Positions 52,503-60,868 of a DNA stretch of 64,000 nucleotides are shown here, piece by piece. The DNA is from Roseivirga misakiensis (GTDB taxonomy: Bacteria > Bacteroidota > Bacteroidia > Cytophagales > Cyclobacteriaceae): contig NZ_MDGQ01000003.1 of the NCBI RefSeq assembly GCF_001747105.1, positions 124,001 to 188,000 of the forward strand, in the 5' to 3' direction. A program made the position numbers and the translations under genes. Position 1 is the stretch's first letter, and each line of letters opens with the position of its first letter. The notes under the pieces were generated by a model that was not told where the DNA came from, made no database searches, and saw only the letters and a program-made list of their open reading frames with translations.

Positions 52503-53555
52503 ATGAAAACTACCAAAGGACCTGCCATTTTCTTGGCACAGTTTGCAGATGATCAGCCACCTTTCAATTCGTTGGCAGGAATGGCTGAATGGGCCAGCAG
52601 CTTGGGCTATAAGGCCGTTCAAATCCCTACTTGGGACTCAAGATTAATCGATCTAGATAAAGCGGCAGAAAGTAAGACTTACTGTGACGAATTAAAAGGG
52701 ACACTGGCCGATCACAATTTAGAAGTAAGCGAGCTATCTACCCATTTGCAAGGACAACTCGTCGCTGTGCACCCTGCTTATGAGGAACTTTTCAAGGGAT
52801 TTGCGCCTAAGGGATTGAATAAAAAGCAAAGAAACAGTTGGGCGGTTGATCAGGTAAAAAAGGCCGCAGTTGCCTCTAAGAATTTAGGGATAAACGTGCA
52901 TGCGACTTTTTCTGGAGCCTTAGTTTGGCCATACTTCTACAACTGGCCACAGCGTCCATCTGGTCTGATAGAAAAAGGATTTCAGGAATTAGCTAATCGG
53001 TGGGAACCTATTCTCAATCATTTTGACGAACAGGGTGTAGATGTTTGCTACGAAGTTCATGCAGGAGAAGACCTCCATGATGGTACATCTTTTGAAATGT
53101 TCTACGAAGCGACGAATAAGCACAATCGCGTGAAGCTCCTTTATGATCCGTCGCATTTTGTGCTTCAACAATTAGATTATTTAGCCTATATCGATCACTA
53201 CCATGAATTTATCCGCATGTTCCATGTGAAGGATGCAGAATTTAATCCCAATGGAAAATCAGGCGTTTACGGCGGCTACCAAGACTGGGGAGATAGACCA
53301 GGCCGATTCCGTTCAATTGGCGACGGTCAAGTTGACTTCCAAGGTATTTTCTCTAAACTAACTCAATATGGCTATGATGGCTGGGCAGTTTTGGAGTGGG
53401 AATGCTGTATAAAATCACCAGAACAAGGCGCCAGAGAAGGTGCTGAATACATCAAAGACTTTATTATTGAGGCTACCGAAAAGAGTTTCGATGACTTTGC
53501 TGACGCGGGTATAAGCGATGAAGAATTTAAAAACCTATTAGGAATAGAAGAATGA
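52503..53555 (+). CDS. sugar phosphate isomerase/epimerase (TIM barrel)
   Basis: A 350-residue xylose-isomerase-like TIM-barrel protein. It has the metal-binding acidic and His residues of the family: VCYEVHAGEDLHDG, LLYDPSHFVLQQLDY, MFHVKDAEF and AVLEWECCI. Related enzymes epimerise or isomerise keto-sugars, or cleave them. It is 5 bp after the oxidoreductase gene and overlaps the next gene by 4 bp (ATGA). Confidence 0.9.
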   Translation: MKTTKGPAIFLAQFADDQPPFNSLAGMAEWASSLGYKAVQIPTWDSRLIDLDKAAESKTYCDELKGTLADHNLEVSELSTHLQGQLVAVHPAYEELFKGFAPKGLNKKQRNSWAVDQVKKAAVASKNLGINVHATFSGALVWPYFYNWPQRPSGLIEKGFQELANRWEPILNHFDEQGVDVCYEVHAGEDLHDGTSFEMFYEATNKHNRVKLLYDPSHFVLQQLDYLAYIDHYHEFIRMFHVKDAEFNPNGKSGVYGGYQDWGDRPGRFRSIGDGQVDFQGIFSKLTQYGYDGWAVLEWECCIKSPEQGAREGAEYIKDFIIEATEKSFDDFADAGISDEEFKNLLGIEE

Positions 53556-54283
53556 GAAAATATACATTAACCTCCATACTAACTTTATTTTGTGTGCTTG
53601 CTATGGCACAAATAACCGATCCGAAGGCTACCGAAGTGTATGAACCTGTACCTAAAAAGGTTACTCCGGGCATGAATGGTACAGCACCTTCCGATGCCAT
53701 TGTACTTTTTGACGGCAAGTCGCTCAACGAATGGCAATCAAGAAAAAGTGGCGATGCTGCTGGTTGGAAAGTCGAGAATGGTTACATGGAAGTGGTTAGA
53801 GGAACTGGCGATATCATTACTAAACGCAAATTTGGTGATGTTCAGCTCCATATTGAATGGAGCGCACCAACAGAAATTGTCGGAGAAGGTCAAGGTCGAG
53901 GTAACTCAGGCGTTTTTCTTCAAGAGCGTTACGAAGTTCAAGTACTTGATAGCTATGTGAGCAAGACTTACTCGAATGGCCAAGCTGCAGCCCTCTACAA
54001 ACAGAGTATCCCATTAGTAAATGCTACAGTGGCTCCGGGAGAATGGAATGTTTATGATATCATTTTCCATGCGCCTCAATTCAACAAAGATGGCATTAAA
54101 GTGGCCGATGGTTACGTGACTGTACTTCACAATGGTATAGTAGTCCAAAACCATCAAAGACTACTAGGAACGACTGAATACATCGGGTTCCCAAAAAATC
54201 CTGCGCATGGCGACGGATCAATTATCCTTCAAGACCACGGTAATCCTGTAAGATTCAGAAATATTTGGATCAGGGAACTGTAA
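53552..54283 (+). CDS. DUF1080 family exported protein (second copy)
   Basis: A 243-residue exported protein (signal MRKYTLTSILTLFCVLAMAQ, no lipobox). The domain starts with DAIVLFDGKSLNEWQSRKSG and has VENGYMEVVRGTGDI, VQLHIEWSAP, RGNSGVFLQERYEVQVLDS and GSIILQDHGNPVRFRNIWIREL. This is a second DUF1080 member, distinct from the lipoprotein at the operon start. The pair may act on the same keto-glycoside at different places. Confidence 0.9.
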   Translation: MRKYTLTSILTLFCVLAMAQITDPKATEVYEPVPKKVTPGMNGTAPSDAIVLFDGKSLNEWQSRKSGDAAGWKVENGYMEVVRGTGDIITKRKFGDVQLHIEWSAPTEIVGEGQGRGNSGVFLQERYEVQVLDSYVSKTYSNGQAAALYKQSIPLVNATVAPGEWNVYDIIFHAPQFNKDGIKVADGYVTVLHNGIVVQNHQRLLGTTEYIGFPKNPAHGDGSIILQDHGNPVRFRNIWIREL

Positions 54284-54305
54284 GCCAGCATTACTCAAAA
54301 ATTAG

Positions 54306-54345
54306 CGGTCAATTCTAATTCTAGCGAATAGGAATTGACCGTTTT
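54306..54345 (+). terminator. terminator of the sugar operon
   Basis: CGGTCAATTC-N16-GGAATTGACCG is followed by TTTTCTTT, just 23 bp after the stop of the last gene. Confidence 0.7.
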
Positions 54346-54354
54346 CTTTATACG

Positions 54355-54400
54355 AAAAAACCCCTTCCTTGACATAGTGGCAATTGGAGAGGGGTTTTTA
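54355..54400. terminator. second hairpin with A and T runs
   Basis: AAAAAACCCCTTCC ... GGAGAGGGGTTTTT is a hairpin with imperfect inner stem. Its flanking A and T runs allow action in both directions. Confidence 0.6.
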
Positions 54401-54525
54401 GATAAATAATCGACTACTATTATTTATTGTAAGTACTAAGCATCCATTTCTACTGACAAAAGGACGCTTAGGATAATGGGTACTCCCTGAGAAAACCATA
54501 TGTCTTGTTCAGGGGTATTAAAAGA

Positions 54526-54545
54526 GGTGCCGACTGCTCGGCACC
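54526..54545 (-). terminator. terminator of the small LuxR gene
   Basis: GGTGCCGA-ctgc-TCGGCACC is a perfect 8-bp stem. On the minus strand it is followed by CTCTTTTAAT. Confidence 0.6.
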
Positions 54546-54573
54546 CTGATACGTATCAAACGCAGCTCGACTG

Positions 54574-54786
54574 CTAGATTAAGCCTTGTCTAATACAAGT
54601 TGCCACTAATGCTGTAGTGTTGCGTGCTTGTGACTTCCTTAAAATATTTTTCAAATGGGTACGGACAGTGAATTCTGAAACAAACAAGGTAGAGGCAATA
54701 TCTTTTGCGCGATTTCCATCAGCTAGCAGATTGATGATTTCAAATTCTCTCTTCGTAAAGTCGATAATGAGCTGTATGTGTTTCAT
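54574..54786 (-). CDS. stand-alone LuxR-type helix-turn-helix protein
   Basis: A 70-residue protein that consists only of a GerE/LuxR DNA-binding domain: FTKREFEIINLLADGNRAKDIASTLFVSEFTVRTHLKNIL. No receiver or ligand-binding domain precedes it, so it is a minimal regulator, or a competitor for binding sites or dimerisation. It has its own terminator and an inverted repeat upstream. It lies between the sugar operon and the TPR kinase module. A chance fragment is unlikely given the intact motif. Confidence 0.75.
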   Translation of the reverse strand: MKHIQLIIDFTKREFEIINLLADGNRAKDIASTLFVSEFTVRTHLKNILRKSQARNTTALVATCIRQGLI

Positions 54787-54802
54787 CTGTAGTCGGTTTT
54801 AA

Positions 54803-54831
54803 GTGTGATATAAAGTGAGTCATATTCACAC
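54803..54831. promoter_or_regulatory. inverted repeat upstream of the LuxR-type gene
   Basis: GTGTGAtAT and ATaTTCACAC face each other across ~11 nt, 17 bp upstream of the small LuxR gene. It is a candidate operator; the remaining 190 bp to 55022 show nothing else I can support. Confidence 0.3.
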
Positions 54832-55022
54832 AAAACTTTCTAGCCGATTTACCTCACAATCAGAATTAGTGGTTTTCAGCTAGACGAATTTGATTTGGCA
54901 GAAAACAGCTAATTAGCTTTCTAGACCTAAATAACTAGATGAATTCAGTTATTATCTGATATCTTAATTGCTAATGACTCAAAGTCGTTGTAGCTTAAAT
55001 ACTGATCCAAAACACTATTATC

Positions 55023-55511
55023 ATGACTGACACGAACAACATAGTTCCAATAGGAACCCCTTTGAAAAAGGTGAAGGATTTGCCCAAGAGCATCATCACA
55101 CACATGCCATTTATTATGTTTCGTCCATTTCTAAAGGCGCATAATGGCAACGAGTATATCACTATGGATTTTCTTTATTTCTACAAGAACCTCAGGGTCA
55201 CCAGCCCTTTTGTAGACGGCCAGTACTTTGACGAGCTGCCTGAAGGAAATGTATTGAAGTTCAATGCTGAGACATTTGATAAGAGCATAAAGAATATGGT
55301 AGTGAAAAACACTTACTATTTTAAAAAAGATCTTAAATCTAATACACTATTTTTTAGAATGCTCGCAAGCCAAGAAACGATAAACGCTTATAATAAAGCT
55401 AACCCTAAAAATCCGATCGGTGGTGGGGATTTCATTGATAGAGATACCGGCTTGCCTTCATTCTTTACGAACGATTGTGAGATTGGAATCCCACCTGTAC
55501 CACCAACCTAG
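55023..55511 (+). CDS. hypothetical protein, 162 residues
   Basis: A soluble protein with no signal peptide or membrane helix, and no family I recognise. It has a basic N-terminal part (PLKKVKDLPKSIITHMPF), a central aromatic segment (ITMDFLYFYKNLRV) and a proline-rich end (GIPPVPPT). It precedes the TPR kinase by 6 bp on the same strand and is probably in the same operon, so it could be a ligand, output or structural partner of that system. Confidence 0.6.
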   Translation: MTDTNNIVPIGTPLKKVKDLPKSIITHMPFIMFRPFLKAHNGNEYITMDFLYFYKNLRVTSPFVDGQYFDELPEGNVLKFNAETFDKSIKNMVVKNTYYFKKDLKSNTLFFRMLASQETINAYNKANPKNPIGGGDFIDRDTGLPSFFTNDCEIGIPPVPPT

Positions 55512-55517
55512 TAAACC

Positions 55518-57272
55518 TTGAAAACCTTAAAGACCAAATTACAATTGGCATCATTGCTACTTGTATTTGTTGTTAATTTGAGCTTAAGTCAGGCTATAAA
55601 CCTTGATAGCCTAAAAACTGTCTTCGATGAGCGTCCGAATCCTGAAACAGGCATGCTACTGCTAAAGAGAGCATTGGCTTCAGATCCAGACTTATCAAAA
55701 CAGTACTTAAGCAAAGTAAAAGCCCTATTAAAAACGCAAGATGAACTCTTGGACTATAGAGTTTTTAGAGGTGACCTCTATAATAAAAACTTAAAATATG
55801 ATAGTGCCGTCAAGGTATATACTAAACTATTAGTTGATTTAAAGGAATCCGATAAGTTATCGCTATATGCAGATCTCAACGATAAGATTGGTATTATCTA
55901 TGTTCAGCTGAGAGAACATCAGCAAGCCCTCAACTATATCAGCGAAGCCTTAGAAATAAGGGAGAAAAATAAACTTACATCTGAGCTTCCGAAGTCTTAT
56001 TACTATTATGGCGCTGCTCAATTTAGACTTAGCAATCACCAAGAGGCGGCAAATAATTTTAAAAAAGGCATTTCAAGTGTAGATGTTGAAAATGATAACC
56101 AAAAGCCGCTATTAGCCAATACCTATTATATGCTTGCGAATAGCCTTAAGGAACTAAATTCTTATGACAGTGCTGTATATTATTTTGGTTTTGCAAAAGA
56201 GCTATATGATGAACTGGAGTTAGATCAATTAAAAATTGGTCTAAATACTGAAATTGCCCAGGTCTACATATTAAAACAGCAGTTTACAGAAGCCAAAAAA
56301 ATTCTTGAAGACAATTTAAAGGACTTAAAAGCCTTTGATGATTGGGGAGCATACAATCGCATATACTCATTATTGACCGATGTCTATGCCGCAGAAGGCA
56401 ACTATCGCAAAGCACTAGAGTACCAAAAACAAAAATTTGACACTGTTGTCTCTTTCCTTGTGAGTCAAAGGACAGAATCAGTCGCTCAAATCACAGAAGA
56501 TTTTCGGACCGACAAACAACTCGATGAAGCAGAAGAGGAAGCTGTTTCAGCTACACAAAGAGCCCAAATGTTCGGGTTGATTATCGTTATACTAGCTATA
56601 GTTCTAATCATTAGCTATTTGCTTTTTACCCGAGCTATCCAAAAGAAACAACTAGAGAACCTCCAAGCCATGGTTATTGGTGAAGAAAATGAGCGGAAAA
56701 GAGTTGCCAAAGATCTACACGATGGCATTGGTGTTTTACTTACAGGAATTAAACTCCGGCTTAGTAGTTTCCAGGATAAAGTTTCTTCCCAAGACGATTT
56801 TAAAGGTTCACTAGATCAGATTGATAATGCTTGCACGGAAGTACGTCGAATTTCTCATAATATGGTACCAGCAAGTTTGACCAAACTTGGTTTACAAGAA
56901 GCGATTCTAGACTTACTAGACAATGTAAGCGCCTCCACTGATATTCTGATTGAGGAGACTTTCGATTATGAAGAGGGTGCATTAGACGAGTCAAAAGAAG
57001 TTCTTCTTTATCGCATAGTTCAAGAGTTAGTGAATAACAGTCTTAAGTATGCAAATCCAAAAAAACTTGAACTGTCCATTACCAAGGTGAAGGAAGATTA
57101 TTTATTGAAGTACGCTGATAACGGTCAGGGTTTTGATAAAGCAAAAGTCAAACACGGCCTTGGACTCAAAAGCATTGCTTCTCGAGTAAACATTCTAAAG
57201 GGCAAACTTTCTTTTGAAAGCGACCCTAAGACGGGTACAGCATTTAATATTACAATTCCACAATATGGATAA
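55518..57272 (+). CDS. TPR-containing sensor histidine kinase (HisKA_3)
   Basis: A 584-residue kinase starting at TTG 55518, since a stop lies just upstream in frame. It has a signal segment at residues ~5-25, a periplasmic region of TPR repeats (residues ~60-320, e.g. LREHQQALNYISEALEI and YRKALEYQKQKFD), a membrane helix near 352-371, the HisKA_3 phosphoacceptor H400 in KRVAKDLHDGIGVLL and an HATPase domain with LVNNSLKYA and KHGLGLKSIASRV. The TPR domain may bind a peptide or protein signal. It overlaps the response regulator gene by 8 bp. Confidence 0.92.
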   Translation: MKTLKTKLQLASLLLVFVVNLSLSQAINLDSLKTVFDERPNPETGMLLLKRALASDPDLSKQYLSKVKALLKTQDELLDYRVFRGDLYNKNLKYDSAVKVYTKLLVDLKESDKLSLYADLNDKIGIIYVQLREHQQALNYISEALEIREKNKLTSELPKSYYYYGAAQFRLSNHQEAANNFKKGISSVDVENDNQKPLLANTYYMLANSLKELNSYDSAVYYFGFAKELYDELELDQLKIGLNTEIAQVYILKQQFTEAKKILEDNLKDLKAFDDWGAYNRIYSLLTDVYAAEGNYRKALEYQKQKFDTVVSFLVSQRTESVAQITEDFRTDKQLDEAEEEAVSATQRAQMFGLIIVILAIVLIISYLLFTRAIQKKQLENLQAMVIGEENERKRVAKDLHDGIGVLLTGIKLRLSSFQDKVSSQDDFKGSLDQIDNACTEVRRISHNMVPASLTKLGLQEAILDLLDNVSASTDILIEETFDYEEGALDESKEVLLYRIVQELVNNSLKYANPKKLELSITKVKEDYLLKYADNGQGFDKAKVKHGLGLKSIASRVNILKGKLSFESDPKTGTAFNITIPQYG

Positions 57273-57915
57273 GATTAAGGTGATGGTAGCGGATGACCAT
57301 CAGGTCATTATTGATGGTATGGAAGCCATTATCAATAACACCGCTAATTTAGAATTTGTGGGTGGAGCACTTAATGGACGACAAGTAATAGAGGCCATTG
57401 AAAACCAAAAATTGGTTGATCTAATTCTTATGGATATTAATATGCCTGAAATGGACGGCTTGGAGTGTACGGCTTATCTAAACAAACACTACCCTGACAT
57501 TAGAGTGATAGCATTGAGCATGCATGATAACCCTAGACTTGCTAAACGCATGATAAAAAATGGGGCTTTCGGCTTCTTACTTAAGAATTCCAGTAAGGAG
57601 AACATTCTTACTGCTATTTCCGAAGTTTCTATTGGCAAAAACTTCTTCGATCCTCAATTAATGTCGGCATTTTTTGATGCTGGAAATAAAAAAACCTCCA
57701 GCAGCTTCGGAAAGAAAGACTTATTGACGAAAAGAGAGTTAGAGATAATCCAGCTTATTTGTCAGGAAAAAACAACTGGAGAAATTGCGGACGAATTATC
57801 GATCAGCACGCATACTGTTGAAAGTCATCGAGCGAATATATTATTGAAACTTGAACTTAAAAACTCTGTCGGCTTGGCAAAATGGGCTATCCAAAACGAG
57901 GTTTACGAACTTTAG
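57265..57915 (+). CDS. NarL/LuxR family response regulator
   Basis: About 216 residues from the ATG at 57265, which overlaps the end of the kinase gene. The receiver has MVADDHQVIIDGM, D57 (LILMDINMPEMDG) and the LLKNSSKENI segment; the C-terminal LuxR-type HTH is LTKRELEIIQLICQEKTTGEIADELSISTHTVESHRANIL. With the preceding kinase it forms a two-component pair; targets could be the flanking sugar genes, which is inference. Confidence 0.94.
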   Translation: MDKIKVMVADDHQVIIDGMEAIINNTANLEFVGGALNGRQVIEAIENQKLVDLILMDINMPEMDGLECTAYLNKHYPDIRVIALSMHDNPRLAKRMIKNGAFGFLLKNSSKENILTAISEVSIGKNFFDPQLMSAFFDAGNKKTSSSFGKKDLLTKRELEIIQLICQEKTTGEIADELSISTHTVESHRANILLKLELKNSVGLAKWAIQNEVYEL

Positions 57916-57937
57916 AAAATCGCGTCTACCTAAAATA

Positions 57938-57969
57938 AAAAAACCTCTCCGATGATTTCGAAGAGGCTT
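57938..57969 (-). terminator. terminator between convergent genes
   Basis: CCTCTCCG ... CGAAGAGG is a hairpin with one bulge, followed on the minus strand by a seven-T run; it mainly serves the minus-strand gene that ends at 57990. Confidence 0.6.
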
Positions 57970-57989
57970 ATTCTTTTATTATGACTTTA

Positions 57990-58613
57990 TCAAACGCTAG
58001 ACCAAGATTTTTGTCCAGCTTCGTAAGGAATACATCCTTCATATTTAACTGGAATAGGGTCATATCGCATAACGGTCTCTCCCACTAATTCTGAAGTGAA
58101 ATAACTCCTGAAAGTCGCATCAACTACACTCGTTACAAAGTGCGCCTCTACAAATTCATCAGATTTCTCTCCGGGATCATTATAGGTTTCTCTGTAATTC
58201 TTCAGAATATCAGGTTGATCATTGTATCGCTTATAGTAAGCATTGATTACATCGGTCACTTGCTCGGTTGTGGCCTTGTTAAAAGACACTTCCCCGTTAT
58301 CCTTAAAATTATCTACAAAAACAGCTAGTCCTCGCTTGAAATAGCTCGCTTCGTCAGCGGTGCTAAATATGCTGAAAGCTTCGTCCAAATGTGCTGGAAC
58401 ACCTGCTTCTATAGCACCTGGAGTGGTTGTTTTAGGTGCAATCCCTTCACAAATCTTCTCCATTTGTGCAGCCTCTTCTGGAGTAAAGAAAACTGGAATC
58501 CAATCTACTTTAGGTGTTGCGGTACAACTCTGCAATGACCCAAATAGTAAGCTGGAAGAAAACAGTGCGGCTGAACCGTACCCTATATTTTTAATCGCTT
58601 TTCTTCTTTCCAT
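57990..58613 (-). CDS. gluconate 2-dehydrogenase subunit 3 family protein (small subunit)
   Basis: A 207-residue protein with a Tat-like signal (MERRKAIKNIGYGSAALFSSS: twin Arg, then a hydrophobic stretch) and a Cys near residue 30 (LQSC). The mature part has FFTPEEAAQMEKICEGIAP and the long helical body typical of the subunit that escorts GMC dehydrogenases. It is the partner of the GMC oxidoreductase, which is 3 bp upstream on the same strand, and helps to export it folded with FAD. Confidence 0.9.
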   Translation of the reverse strand: MERRKAIKNIGYGSAALFSSSLLFGSLQSCTATPKVDWIPVFFTPEEAAQMEKICEGIAPKTTTPGAIEAGVPAHLDEAFSIFSTADEASYFKRGLAVFVDNFKDNGEVSFNKATTEQVTDVINAYYKRYNDQPDILKNYRETYNDPGEKSDEFVEAHFVTSVVDATFRSYFTSELVGETVMRYDPIPVKYEGCIPYEAGQKSWSSV

Positions 58614-58616
58614 GAT

Positions 58617-60368
58617 TTACAGTTTTCCTTTTTTCACTTGATCTGCTGCGTAATTAGCGGCTCTAGCACTGAAAGCCATATACCCCAAAGATGGGTTATG
58701 ACAAGCTGCTGAAGTCATAAACGCTCCATCTGTTACAAATACGTTCTTACAGGCATGCACCTGATTCCACTTATTCAAAACCGAAGTTTTTGGATCGCGA
58801 CCCATTCTGGCCGTTCCCATTTCGTGAATACCAAGTCCCATATGTGGACCATTGTCATAAGTACCAACATTCTTAAAGCCTGCCGCTTCTAGCATTTCAG
58901 CACCCGCTGCGGCCATATCTTTCCGCATTTCATACTCATTTTCATGGAAGTTACCAGCGTCAAATCTGACTTGAGGTAAGCCCCAAGCATCTAGATTATC
59001 GTAGTCTAACATCATGTAGTTTTTATGCTGAGGAAGCACCTCACCAAAACCACCGAAGCCCATTGTCCAGCTACCAGGTTCCATAAGCATATCCTTAATA
59101 TTACCACCAACTCGAGTATTGCGCATTTCAGCGATACTTCTGCCCCAGCCATCACGACCGGCACCACCCTGATAGCCATAACCTCTAATGAAATTCTTCA
59201 TATTTGAACTTCCACCAAGGTTTCTGAATCTAGGAATATAAATACCATTGGCTCGTCTGCCCTTAAAATATTTATCCTCGTATCCTTCTACAGTAGAATA
59301 AGCACCAACACCTAAATGATGGTCCATGATATTGTGACCTAATTCGCCACTGTCATTTCCTAAACCATTCGGGAAACGAGCACTTTTCGACTGCATTAAA
59401 ATACTTGCAGAGGCAATTGCAGAAGCACATAAGAAAATGACTTTTGCATAATACTCGGTAGACTCTTTTGTATTCTGGTCTATGGCTCTTACACCAGTGG
59501 CCTTACCGGTGCTATCGTCATATATCACTTCATGAACAATAGCGTCGGTTTGGATTTCTAGGTTACCACTTTGAACACCTGCTGGAAGTGTAGAGGACAA
59601 GCTAGAGAAATAACCTCCATAAGGACAGCCTCTCATACACCTGTTTCTCATCAAGCATTGGCTTCTTCCACCTGGGTTTTTGTGATCAGGTTGTGCATTT
59701 GCTAAAGGTTCTGTTAAGTGAGCAGTTCTACCGATGGTTACCCACCGATTATTCCATTTGCTTTCTACAGCCTTTTTGAAATCCTTTTCCACACAATTCA
59801 TTTCCATTGGTGGCAGGAATTTACCATCAGGTAATTGCTTAAATCCTCTGTTTTCACCACTTACGCCTATATAGCGTTCTACGTAGTCGTACCAAGGTTT
59901 AATGTCTTTGTATCTCACAGGCCAGTCTACCCCAAAACCGTCTTCACGATTTGCATTGAAGTCTATATCACTGAGCCTATAGCTTTGACGACCCCATGTA
60001 ATTGATCTCCCCCCTAAATGATAACCTCGCATCCAGTCGAAACGGGTATCTTCTTGGTAGGGGTGTTCACTATCTTTTACAAAGAAGTGCCTATGGGCCA
60101 CATTAGTGGTATAACCCGTTCTATTTTGTTTAGGGTAGTCTTTTTCTATTACTTCTTTTTTGGTTCTTCCTCGGTTTGGAAGATCCCAAGTGTCCATAGT
60201 AGCCGTATGGTAGTCTTTAATGTGCTCGATTTTTCGACCACGTTCGAGTACCAGTGTTTTTAAGCCATTTTCACTAAGTTCCTTAGCTGCCCAGCCTCCA
60301 CTGATCCCCGAACCTACCACAATTGCATCATAGATTCTCTCCTGTTTTGCTTTAAGGTTTAAATTCAT
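58617..60368 (-). CDS. GMC family oxidoreductase (large subunit, glycoside 3-dehydrogenase type)
   Basis: A 583-residue FAD enzyme. The FAD motif is VVGSGISGGWAAKELSE (GxGxxG near residues 18-23), the Cys-rich RCMRGCPYGG lies near residue 245, and the C-terminal catalytic region has HEMGTARMG and CHNPSLGYM (catalytic His/Asn). It has no own signal and would be exported with the Tat small subunit. By family, it oxidises sugars or glycosides at C-3 (or alcohols) in the periplasm and passes electrons on to a cytochrome or quinone. It fits the 3-keto-sugar genes at 49-54 kb. Confidence 0.9.
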   Translation of the reverse strand: MNLNLKAKQERIYDAIVVGSGISGGWAAKELSENGLKTLVLERGRKIEHIKDYHTATMDTWDLPNRGRTKKEVIEKDYPKQNRTGYTTNVAHRHFFVKDSEHPYQEDTRFDWMRGYHLGGRSITWGRQSYRLSDIDFNANREDGFGVDWPVRYKDIKPWYDYVERYIGVSGENRGFKQLPDGKFLPPMEMNCVEKDFKKAVESKWNNRWVTIGRTAHLTEPLANAQPDHKNPGGRSQCLMRNRCMRGCPYGGYFSSLSSTLPAGVQSGNLEIQTDAIVHEVIYDDSTGKATGVRAIDQNTKESTEYYAKVIFLCASAIASASILMQSKSARFPNGLGNDSGELGHNIMDHHLGVGAYSTVEGYEDKYFKGRRANGIYIPRFRNLGGSSNMKNFIRGYGYQGGAGRDGWGRSIAEMRNTRVGGNIKDMLMEPGSWTMGFGGFGEVLPQHKNYMMLDYDNLDAWGLPQVRFDAGNFHENEYEMRKDMAAAGAEMLEAAGFKNVGTYDNGPHMGLGIHEMGTARMGRDPKTSVLNKWNQVHACKNVFVTDGAFMTSAACHNPSLGYMAFSARAANYAADQVKKGKL

Positions 60369-60506
60369 TGAGAATAGTATTGAATAAAAAGTTGTACAAT
60401 CTTATCCAGCGCGTATTTTGGATAGATTAGAAATATAAGCAGAAAGCTTTAAAAATAACAGTGCGGTTTGACCGCTGGGCGGGATGCTTTAGGGTAGGTC
60501 AATAAA

Positions 60507-60531
60507 AAAGCCTCGGGGTTAGCGAGGCTTA
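60507..60531 (-). terminator. terminator of the DUF2795 gene
   Basis: AAGCCTCG-gggttag-CGAGGCTT is followed on the minus strand by TTTTTTATT. It lies 7 bp after the stop. Confidence 0.85.
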
Positions 60532-60537
60532 AGTTTC

Positions 60538-60759
60538 TTAATATTCATCTTCATTAAAGAAGAAGTCGTCCTTAGTCGGATAATCCGGCCAAATTTCTTC
60601 TATACTTTCATATGGCTGTCCATCATCTTCGAGTTCTTGAAGGTTTTCAACAACCTCTAAAGGAGCTCCTGATCGAATGGAGAAATCAATCAACTCATCC
60701 TTAGTAGCCGGCCATGGGGCATCTTCTAAGTATGATGCTAGTTCTAGTGTCCAGTACAT
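60538..60759 (-). CDS. DUF2795 domain protein
   Basis: A 73-residue protein. The ATG at 60759 gives MYWTLELASYLEDAPWPATK, the conserved family start; an ATG 27 bp upstream is less likely. It is highly acidic, ends in FFFNEDEY and is conserved in many Bacteroidota. No function is established. Single gene with its own terminator. Confidence 0.88.
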   Translation of the reverse strand: MYWTLELASYLEDAPWPATKDELIDFSIRSGAPLEVVENLQELEDDGQPYESIEEIWPDYPTKDDFFFNEDEY

Positions 60760-60868
60760 ATATCTTCCTGTTTCTTTGGCGTGCAAAAGAATAGAATAAA
60801 TTTCTAAAATTCAAATGCTTAAATGCAAATATTTAATCACTGTTATTTGAATTACAAAAAGCTTATCC

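Noticed and set aside
54284-54573. A possible tRNA or riboswitch in the hairpin-rich gap after the sugar operon.
   Set aside because: The hairpins are explained as three terminators; no cloverleaf, CCA or conserved aptamer pattern is visible.
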